From Bacteroidales bacterium (lineage in GTDB: Bacteria > Bacteroidota > Bacteroidia > Bacteroidales > VadinHA17), in assembly GCA_003157055.1 (NCBI GenBank), contig PMIG01000210.1, forward strand, positions 1 to 12,020: a DNA stretch of 12,020 bases, read 5' to 3'. Below the pieces are notes generated by a model that worked only from the letters and a program-made list of their open reading frames with translations, made no database searches and was not told the origin of the DNA. Shown in pieces: positions 6,251 to 12,020 of the stretch. How positions within the stretch are numbered: position 1 is the first letter of the stretch; the number at the start of each line of letters is the position of its first letter. The position numbers and the translations under genes were made by a program.

Positions 6251-7027
6251 TTACCATATCTTCTCCATGAGGAGAATGTTTTTCAGCTCGTTAGACGAAA
6301 GATTACTCCTGACTTCACCGGCCTCGGCAACTGAGATAATGCCTGTCTCTTCCGATACAACCACCACCAGTGCATCGGTATGTTCTGACATTCCGATAGC
6401 CGCCCTGTGCCTCATCCCGAAATGAGAAGGCACCGTTACACGATCAGTAGCAGGCAGGGGACACCGGGCCGCAAGTATAAGTCCATCCTCTATAAGAACT
6501 GCTCCATCGTGAAGGGGTGTGTTTTTAAAGAAAATTGTTTCAAGAAGTCCGGCGCTTACCCGGGCCTTAAGAATTTCGCCTCCCTCGGTAAATATATCAA
6601 GACGGCTTTGTCTCCCGATAACTATGAGAGCTCCTGTTTTCGCAGAGGCCATATTCTGAACGGCGACAACAATTTCACCTGCTATTTCTGGTGCACCCCG
6701 TTCCTCCTGCGAAGACCTTAAGAATCTGGAAAACGAAAATTTATTATTTTTTATATACCTGTTGCCTAAAACAAGCAGGAAGCGCCTTACTTCCTGCTGA
6801 AACACGATAATAAGGGCTATAACTCCCACTCCTATCACTTGTCCAAGCAATGAACTTACCAGCTGCATGTTCAGGGCCTTTACAACCAGCCAGAAAAGAT
6901 AAATAAAGAATGCAGCAATAAATATACTGAATGCTGCAGTCCCCTTGATAATCCTGTAAAGCTGGAAAAAGATGAATGCGACAAGTATGATATCAATTAT
7001 GTCAAATATGGTTATAGGAACAAGCAT
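6251..7027 (-). CDS. cdaA: Diadenylate cyclase CdaA, membrane-bound
   Basis: 258 residues, close to the usual 260-280. It condenses two ATP into the second messenger c-di-AMP, which in other bacteria controls potassium and osmotic balance and cell-wall homeostasis. The N-terminus has about three membrane segments (about 5-24, 31-50 and 57-76), followed by a linker and the cytoplasmic DAC (DisA_N) domain (about 100-245). The catalytic motifs DGA (174-176, within LHDGAVLIEDG) and RHRAA (206-210) are intact, as is the SEETG segment (225-229). ATG at 7027 places the first membrane helix directly at the start, and the stop of folP is only 17 bp upstream, so the two are surely co-transcribed; this folP-cdaA order is common in Bacteroidetes. 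CdaR and GlmM, partners in Firmicutes, are not in the window. The N-terminus is typical and complete. Confidence 0.97.
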   Translation of the reverse strand: MLVPITIFDIIDIILVAFIFFQLYRIIKGTAAFSIFIAAFFIYLFWLVVKALNMQLVSSLLGQVIGVGVIALIIVFQQEVRRFLLVLGNRYIKNNKFSFSRFLRSSQEERGAPEIAGEIVVAVQNMASAKTGALIVIGRQSRLDIFTEGGEILKARVSAGLLETIFFKNTPLHDGAVLIEDGLILAARCPLPATDRVTVPSHFGMRHRAAIGMSEHTDALVVVVSEETGIISVAEAGEVRSNLSSNELKNILLMEKIW

Positions 7028-7044
7028 CTGTCTGTTATATCAGA

Positions 7045-7905
7045 TTAATTAACCTCTGCCATTGTTATCTTTAAGCGTTCCACAAGCTTAACTGCTTCTT
7101 TTGCCTCCTTCACATCGTGCACGCGCAAAATATCTGCTCCTCCCATCAGGGCCACAGTGTTCAGTACTGATGTTCCGTTTAAAGCCTCATCAGGAGTTAT
7201 GCCAAGAGTTTTGCAGATCATCGATTTTCTTGAAACGCCTACCAAAAGGGGAAGTCCAGTAATGGCAAAATCTCCCAGCCGGCGCAATATCTCAAAGTTA
7301 TGATTTATAGTCTTCCCGAAACCAATTCCGGGGTCCAGAATAATATCTTTAACTCCCGCTGATTGAAGGTCAACGATCCTGCTTCCAAACCATATTAGAA
7401 TATCTGAAACAATATCCTCATAAACGGGGTTTTGCTGCATAGTTCCCGGGGTACCTTTCATATGCATCATAATATAAGGAACATTGAGTTCCTTGATCAG
7501 GCTGAACATTTTATTGTCAGCTTCTCCGCCCGAGATATCATTGATAATGTGAGCCCCGCACCGGTTTACGGCTTCATATGCAATATCAGACCTGAAAGTA
7601 TCGATCGAAATAACCGTACCGGGGAAATTAATGCTGATGACGTCAATAGCTCCCAGCACTCTCTTCTTTTCTTCTTCAGGGGCCACATCATCGGCATAAG
7701 GCCTCGAAGAATAGCCTCCAACGTCAAGTATATCCGCACCTTCACCTATCATCTTTGCAGCTAACCTAATTATATCTTCTTCATTGTTTACCCGGCTACC
7801 CTCATAAAATGAATCCGGAGTAATGTTGATAATCCCCATTACTTTTGGAACTCCCAGATCTAAGAGCTTTCCGCGGATATTAATATATTTAGGCTTTGCT
7901 GACAA
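7045..7905 (-). CDS. folP: Dihydropteroate synthase
   Basis: 286 residues. Joins 6-hydroxymethyl-dihydropterin diphosphate and p-aminobenzoate to give dihydropteroate in folate synthesis; cytoplasmic TIM barrel and target of sulfonamides. Signature blocks all present: MGIINITPDSF (23-33), DVGGYSSRP (61-69), DTFRS (102-106), NDISGG (122-127), MHMKGTPGTMQ (147-157), DPGIGFGKT (191-199), SRKS (225-228) and RVHD (261-264). The start is odd: the frame has no ATG before Met23, and an in-frame stop lies a few codons upstream of TTG at 7905. Beginning at Met23 would remove the strand ahead of the pterin loop, so TTG at 7905 is preferred, though TTG starts are uncommon. First gene of a probable folP-cdaA-SDR operon, divergent from tmk. 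Confidence 0.95.
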   Translation of the reverse strand: MSAKPKYINIRGKLLDLGVPKVMGIINITPDSFYEGSRVNNEEDIIRLAAKMIGEGADILDVGGYSSRPYADDVAPEEEKKRVLGAIDVISINFPGTVISIDTFRSDIAYEAVNRCGAHIINDISGGEADNKMFSLIKELNVPYIMMHMKGTPGTMQQNPVYEDIVSDILIWFGSRIVDLQSAGVKDIILDPGIGFGKTINHNFEILRRLGDFAITGLPLLVGVSRKSMICKTLGITPDEALNGTSVLNTVALMGGADILRVHDVKEAKEAVKLVERLKITMAEVN

Positions 7906-7922
7906 ACTAATTTTTTAATTTC

Positions 7923-7954
7923 CGAAAGTAGTGATTTTATTAAAAACACCCAAT
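7923..7954 (-). promoter_or_regulatory. Candidate promoter of the folP-cdaA-SDR operon
   Basis: On the minus strand, ATTG (7954-7951), a 20-base spacer, then TACTTTCG (7930-7923): 3/4 and 7/8 matches to TTTG/TAnnTTTG. Transcription would begin only about 10 bases before the TTG start codon, giving a very short or absent leader. It overlaps the -33 region of the divergent tmk promoter, so the two may compete. Confidence 0.32.
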
Positions 7955-7957
7955 CAT

Positions 7958-7988
7958 TTTCAACTTTGACGCATGCTTATTACATTTG
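7958..7988 (+). promoter_or_regulatory. Promoter of the tmk-doxX-tpiA transcript
   Basis: TTTC (7958-7961), a 19-base spacer and TACATTTG (7981-7988) match the Bacteroidetes promoter pattern at 3/4 and 8/8 positions, the same geometry as the tRNA-Pro promoter. The start site would be near 7995, leaving a leader of about 15 bases before the ATG at 8010. Confidence 0.6.
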
Positions 7989-8009
7989 TACCTGAAGTAA
8001 TATACAGAG

Positions 8010-8696
8010 ATGAAGCTTTTTGTTGTTGAAGGAGTTGATGGCGCAGGAAAGTCGACCCAGATTAAACTGCTGAATAAATTTTTTTCACAAAAAGGCTGGG
8101 ATTGTGAATTTCTTCACTTCCCACGTACTGACGCACCCTTCTTCGGAGAATTAATTGCCAGATTCCTAAGGGGGGAATTCGGTTCCCTGAATGAAGTTAA
8201 TCCCTGGCTGGTTGCTATGCTTTATGCAGGCGACAGGAAAGATGCAGCTTCTATTATAAAAGACTGGTTGCGCGATGGTAAGATAGTCCTCCTTGACAGG
8301 TATACTTATTCCAATCTTGCCTACCAGTGTGCCAAACTGCATGATCCATCTGAACAGCAGAGCCTTATGAAATGGATCCTCGACCTTGAATTCACCCATT
8401 TCGGCATTCCTGAACCGGGTCTGAATATATTCCTGGATGTTCCGTTTGCCTTTACTGAAAGGAAGCTCTCTGCTTCAAGGACCGGAAGCGACCGGAATTA
8501 CCTGAATGGAACTCCGGATATCCACGAAAACTCACTCGATTTCCAGAGGAACGTAAGGGAAATGTACCTGAAAGTGGCAGAGAGAGACAACAAACTCTGC
8601 GTAATTAACTGCAGTGATAGTGATGCGAACATACTGCCCCCGGAAAAGATATCGGAACTGATAATTGCTGAAATTATAAATAGAAAACTCATTTAA
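8010..8696 (+). CDS. tmk: Thymidylate kinase (dTMP kinase)
   Basis: 228 residues, slightly longer than the common 205-215. Phosphorylates dTMP to dTDP with ATP, the step joining the de novo and salvage routes to dTTP. Seen: P-loop GVDGAGKST (8-16) right after the first strand; FPRT (37-40), which contacts the nucleotide; the DRY signature (96-98) followed by TYSNLAYQ (99-106); and an Arg-containing lid region (about 151-165, with R151, R157 and R162), as in bacterial enzymes that place the catalytic Arg in the lid and not in the P-loop. The P-loop lacks that Arg, consistent with this. ATG at 8010 gives MKLFVVEG, placing the P-loop at the normal distance. First gene of a probable four-gene transcript; the next ATG follows its stop after one base. 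Confidence 0.95.
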   Translation: MKLFVVEGVDGAGKSTQIKLLNKFFSQKGWDCEFLHFPRTDAPFFGELIARFLRGEFGSLNEVNPWLVAMLYAGDRKDAASIIKDWLRDGKIVLLDRYTYSNLAYQCAKLHDPSEQQSLMKWILDLEFTHFGIPEPGLNIFLDVPFAFTERKLSASRTGSDRNYLNGTPDIHENSLDFQRNVREMYLKVAERDNKLCVINCSDSDANILPPEKISELIIAEIINRKLI

Positions 8697-8697
8697 A

Positions 8698-9807
8698 ATG
8701 AAGATCATCAGGAATATATGCAGGTATTTCATTGGGATTATATTTATTTTCTCAGGCACGGTAAAAGCAATCGACCCGCTTGGAACTGTTTATAAATTAC
8801 AAGATTACTTCCAGGCTTTCCATTTAGGCTTTCTGAAAGAATTCAGCCTTCCGCTGACAATATTATTGTGCACTCTTGAATTTATTGCCGGATTTGCTTT
8901 GTTATTCAATATCAGGCAAAAAACCGGGCTGAAAATTGTCCTGCTGCTGATGTTCGTTTTCACGCCTCTCACCTTTTTCCTGGCTCTTAAAAACCCGGTG
9001 ACTGACTGCGGCTGTTTTGGTGATGCGATTCATCTGACCAACTGGCAAACATTCCTGAAAAACATTATTTTACTTATTCCGGCCATTTACCTGTTCATCA
9101 GCCGGAAGGAGATCGTAGCTGAAACAGGAAAAACAGGATCCTGGATTAAACTTGCTATTGCTTCAACGCTCTTTATTCTTTTCATCTTTTATAACCTGCG
9201 GTACCTGCCGGTTATCGATTTCCTTCCTTACAAGACGGGAACTTATATTCCTGACAAGATGAAGATACCTGAGGGAAGCCAGGGAGACAGATATGAAACG
9301 ACCTTCATTTATGAGAAGGACGGAAATAAAAAGGAATTTACACTCTCAAATTACCCGGCAAACGATTCAGCATGGAAATTCGTTAACCAGAAATCGGTCC
9401 TGGTCTATAAAGGTTATCAGCCGCCTATACATGATTTCTCAATTAACAACGTTAATAACGAAGATATTACGCAGCAGATCCTGACGTCGGATAAGTTTAC
9501 TTTACTTATGATTGTGAAGAAACTGAAGGAAGCAGACCAGGGAATGCTGAATGCAGGTTTCGGTCATGGCTATTACTGTATGGGGAATATGATCGACTTT
9601 TACATTATTACGGCCTCCGGATCTGATGAAGTGAGAAGATATTCCAATGGCATTACATTTTGCTTTGCCGATGAGACAACACTGAAGACAATGGTCAGGT
9701 CAAACCCGGGCTATATCCTGCTAAGAAAAGGAAAGATAATTGCGAAATGGTCGTGGGCGAATATGCCTGATAATAAGAAACTAAGCGAGTTTATAAACCA
9801 ACAATAA
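8698..9807 (+). CDS. DoxX/MauE-like membrane protein with a thioredoxin-like C-terminal region (BT_3928-type)
   Basis: 369 residues. The N-terminal half is a four-helix DoxX-like membrane domain (helices about 8-24, 52-70, 78-97 and 119-134), followed by a fifth helix (150-166). The loop after helix 3 carries DCGCFGD (103-109) with Cys104 and Cys106, the pair found in MauE/DoxX relatives tied to thiol redox chemistry. Residues about 180-369 are soluble and lie after the last helix; the end, NPGYILLRKGKIIAKWSWANMP (split over 336-357), resembles the last strands of thioredoxin-like folds, but no CxxC is present, and the Cys at 294 and 322 are isolated. The layout matches what I recall as the BT_3928 family of Bacteroidetes. 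Its ATG overlaps the region directly after the tmk stop, so translational coupling is likely. Function is unproven; a redox role in the envelope is inference. Confidence 0.85.
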   Translation: MKIIRNICRYFIGIIFIFSGTVKAIDPLGTVYKLQDYFQAFHLGFLKEFSLPLTILLCTLEFIAGFALLFNIRQKTGLKIVLLLMFVFTPLTFFLALKNPVTDCGCFGDAIHLTNWQTFLKNIILLIPAIYLFISRKEIVAETGKTGSWIKLAIASTLFILFIFYNLRYLPVIDFLPYKTGTYIPDKMKIPEGSQGDRYETTFIYEKDGNKKEFTLSNYPANDSAWKFVNQKSVLVYKGYQPPIHDFSINNVNNEDITQQILTSDKFTLLMIVKKLKEADQGMLNAGFGHGYYCMGNMIDFYIITASGSDEVRRYSNGITFCFADETTLKTMVRSNPGYILLRKGKIIAKWSWANMPDNKKLSEFINQQ

Positions 9808-9829
9808 TTTAAATTTTAATTCCATTTAT

Positions 9830-10588
9830 ATGAGAAAGAAAATAGTTGCCGGGAACTGGAAGATGAATATGAACCTGCAGGAGGGACTTAATTTTGCGAG
9901 ATCAGTTGATAAGTATTTCAGGGAAAAGCCGGCGCCGAAGGCTGAAGTAATACTGTGCACGCCATTCATTCACCTTCAGGGCGTATCGGAAATCATTAAG
10001 AACGGTAATGTCGAACTTGGTGCACAGAACTGTGCAGCCGAACCCTCAGGCGCTTTTACAGGCGAAGTATCCGCAGCTATGATAAAAAGCACAGGAGCTC
10101 AATATGTGATAATAGGTCATTCCGAAAGAAGAAGCTATTACCATGAAGATGACAGGCTGCTGAATAAGAAAACCCAGCTTGCAATAAATACCGGCCTTAA
10201 CGTAATATTCTGCTGCGGAGAAGTTAAGGAGGAGAGAGAGCAGGGAAGATATCTCATTATTGTCAAAAGGCAGCTTGAAGAAGGACTTTTCACTCTTCCC
10301 GCCGAATCGATGAAGATGATCATTATCGCTTATGAACCGGTATGGGCGATCGGGACAGGCCTTACTGCCACGCCAGAACAGGCTCAGGAGATGCATCATT
10401 ATATCCGGGGACTTGTAAATGAGAAATATGGCAGAGAGGTTGCCGAGGAAATGACAATTCTTTACGGTGGCAGCTGTAAGCCATCGAATGCGGCAGAGCT
10501 TTTTTCGAAGCCTGATGTTGACGGAGGTCTTATTGGCGGCGCATCCCTGAAAAAGGAAGATTTCGCAGCCATCGCAGAGGCATTTTAA
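9830..10588 (+). CDS. tpiA: Triose-phosphate isomerase
   Basis: 252 residues, the family's normal length. Interconverts dihydroxyacetone phosphate and glyceraldehyde 3-phosphate in glycolysis and gluconeogenesis; cytoplasmic TIM barrel, normally a dimer. Active-site residues are all present: Asn9 and Lys11 in AGNWKMN (7-13), the electrophile His97 in GHSERR (96-101), the general base Glu169 in AYEPVWAIGTG (167-177), which also includes the mobile phosphate-binding loop 6, and YGGS (212-215) plus GGLIGGASL (232-240) for phosphate binding. ATG at 9830 (MRKKIVAGNW) places Lys11 at the usual position. It follows the DoxX-like gene by 22 bp. A DoxX-like gene directly before tpiA is an arrangement I recall from Bacteroides. 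Confidence 0.98.
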   Translation: MRKKIVAGNWKMNMNLQEGLNFARSVDKYFREKPAPKAEVILCTPFIHLQGVSEIIKNGNVELGAQNCAAEPSGAFTGEVSAAMIKSTGAQYVIIGHSERRSYYHEDDRLLNKKTQLAINTGLNVIFCCGEVKEEREQGRYLIIVKRQLEEGLFTLPAESMKMIIIAYEPVWAIGTGLTATPEQAQEMHHYIRGLVNEKYGREVAEEMTILYGGSCKPSNAAELFSKPDVDGGLIGGASLKKEDFAAIAEAF

Positions 10589-10627
10589 AACTGGTCCCGG
10601 TTAAGACGGGGCAATAAATACTTAGTC

Positions 10628-12020
10628 ATGTTAAAAAAGCTGGTAATTGTGTTTCTGGCTGTTCAGGCGTTTTTCCCCGCGATCCTTTTTCCCCAGGGAA
10701 AATCGACATTCTCCGGCGATCCGGCGAAATTCAGGGAGGAACTAACAGCGTTCATGGGACCCAACCTGAATGATGAACAGAAGAGTAACCTGGAAACATT
10801 TCTGGCCAGTTGGGACAGCGCTGCCTTCAGCAAGGATAACATGACCGGGATCATAGACCTTGCAAGCCAGTTTTCCGGTAAAGGGATGAGACCTGTACCT
10901 CACTTCAACGATCTGTTGATGACTCTTAACACCATAATTGATAAGAAGAGCGGAGATAAATTCCTTGCCGGCTGGCTAGCAGGATTAAGCGATCTGGCAT
11001 TTAACCCCAGGTATCCAATGGAGAATATCGACAGATATATCCGGAATACAAAAATTATGATAAGGGATAATGTACTTTCAGAATCTCCGGCCATCAGGTG
11101 GAAAGTTAAAAACAGTCAACTGGAGTTTCTGCACGACACCGTCTTCCTGGTTAAGATCAAGGACGCCACGCTTACATGCTATTCGCAGAAAGACAGCACA
11201 GAGATATATAATGCTACAGGAACATATTATCCCGACATCCAGCTGTTTCATGGCATAAAGGGAAAAGTTACCTGGGAAAAAGCAGGGTATCCTGCCACTG
11301 AGGTTTATGCCGAAATGGATAATTATGACATAAGTACCGCAAAGAGCAATTTCTCTGTCGATTCCGCCAGGCTTACACATAAAACCTACTTCAAGACACC
11401 TGTTTACGGCAAGCTGTCTGATATGGCTATGACCTACAAGGTAAAGGAAAGGGCCGATTTCCCGAGGTTTGAAACTTACGAGAAAGAGTTCAGGTTAAAC
11501 AGAATATATGAGGGGGTTAACTACGAAGGAGGCCTCTCAATTGAGGGAGCAAGCTTATTTGGAACTGGTACTAAGGTCCAACCGGCAATGATTACCCTGT
11601 TCAGAAACGATACGCTCTACCTGAAAATTAAATCGATGGAGTTCATGTTCTCAAAAACAGGTCTGGTAAGCGCCGAGACGTCAATGTCGCTTTATCTCGA
11701 TAAGGATTCAATTTACCATTCTAATCTTTCTTTTTCCTATAATGCATCGACAAGACAGGTAAATCTTTACAGGGGAAATAACCCTATTTCGAAAAGCCCC
11801 TACTTCAACTCTTACCATAACCTCGACATGTATTTTGAACTGCTCTCATGGGATATGAAAGAATCGAAGATTATCCTTTCAAGGGCAAGAGGAGCCTCAC
11901 TTGGAGAGGCTCAGTTCGAATCTTCTTCATTCTTCGATGCCAACTATTTTATGAAACTTGCAGGATTGGATGAATACAATCCGCTATTCAGGCTGAAAAA
12001 GTTCGTCGAATGGTATTACT
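10628..12020 (+). CDS. Large exported protein of unknown function (C-terminus off the right edge)
   Basis: Open from ATG 10628 to the window edge: 464 codons with no stop, so the full protein is longer. Residues 1-23 are a signal peptide (MLKKL, hydrophobic core 5-21, ending LFPQG), without lipobox, so it is secreted or outer-envelope. Residues about 24-140 are mainly helical (an FREELTAFMGPNLNDEQ segment at 36-52). From about 150 on the sequence is beta-rich with repeated short strands and Tyr/Asp-rich turns (for example DTVFLVKIKDATLTCYSQKD at 170-189), and mentions of YEGVNYEGGLSIEGASLFGTG (from about 298) suggest a stacked beta or solenoid-like fold. I do not recognise the family. It lies 39 bp after tpiA on the same strand with no terminator seen between, so it may be the fourth gene of the tmk transcript. 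Only one Cys occurs in the visible part. Confidence 0.85.
   Translation, partial: MLKKLVIVFLAVQAFFPAILFPQGKSTFSGDPAKFREELTAFMGPNLNDEQKSNLETFLASWDSAAFSKDNMTGIIDLASQFSGKGMRPVPHFNDLLMTLNTIIDKKSGDKFLAGWLAGLSDLAFNPRYPMENIDRYIRNTKIMIRDNVLSESPAIRWKVKNSQLEFLHDTVFLVKIKDATLTCYSQKDSTEIYNATGTYYPDIQLFHGIKGKVTWEKAGYPATEVYAEMDNYDISTAKSNFSVDSARLTHKTYFKTPVYGKLSDMAMTYKVKERADFPRFETYEKEFRLNRIYEGVNYEGGLSIEGASLFGTGTKVQPAMITLFRNDTLYLKIKSMEFMFSKTGLVSAETSMSLYLDKDSIYHSNLSFSYNASTRQVNLYRGNNPISKSPYFNSYHNLDMYFELLSWDMKESKIILSRARGASLGEAQFESSSFFDANYFMKLAGLDEYNPLFRLKKFVEWYY

Noticed and set aside
6407..6721. 104-codon plus-strand frame opposite cdaA
   Set aside because: Antisense shadow of the conserved DAC domain.
11078..11380. 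Minus-strand 100-codon frame inside the last gene
   Set aside because: Opposite a continuous 464-codon frame with a signal peptide; no family pattern seen.

Overview
The window looks like chromosomal DNA of a Bacteroidetes (Bacteroidota) bacterium, most likely a Bacteroidales-type or environmental relative. Starts lack convincing Shine-Dalgarno sequences. Several upstream regions carry the Bacteroidetes -7 box TAnnTTTG, two of them with a TTTC at the -33 spacing. The gene content also fits: exported outer-membrane beta-barrel and carboxypeptidase-regulatory-like lipoproteins, folP next to cdaA, and a DoxX/BT_3928-type gene directly before tpiA.

Left part (1-4167): exported proteins. Three minus-strand genes follow one another: an outer-membrane beta-barrel protein (1373-2617), an exported protein of unknown function (439-1317) and a glutathione peroxidase cut by the left edge (1-357). 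Diverging from them is a plus-strand lipoprotein (2833-4167) with an Ig/PKD-like module, two carboxypeptidase-regulatory-like modules and an unrecognised C-terminal domain.

Middle (4168-4688): no protein gene. It holds tRNA-Pro(UGG) on the minus strand with a well-formed promoter. The tRNA is bracketed by palindromes. On its 3' side is a 114-bp nested inverted repeat that includes its probable terminator. On its 5' side two hairpins sit between promoter and mature tRNA, one resembling dispersed REP-like repeats. This is the most unusual part of the window.

Right part (4689-12020): housekeeping. Minus-strand folP, cdaA and a short-chain dehydrogenase are tightly spaced and probably one operon (folate synthesis, c-di-AMP synthesis, unknown oxidoreductase); an exported YhcH/DUF386 protein lies 104 bp further on. 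Diverging from folP across 104 bp is a plus-strand series: dTMP kinase, a DoxX-like membrane protein, triose-phosphate isomerase, and a large exported protein cut by the right edge. Spacings of 1, 22 and 39 bp suggest one transcript.

I found no clear new multigene system, CRISPR array, insertion sequence, phage gene or toxin-antitoxin pair. The items most worth a second look are the palindromes around tRNA-Pro, the unassigned domains of the lipoprotein and of the partial large protein, and the DoxX protein with a long extracytoplasmic-type tail.
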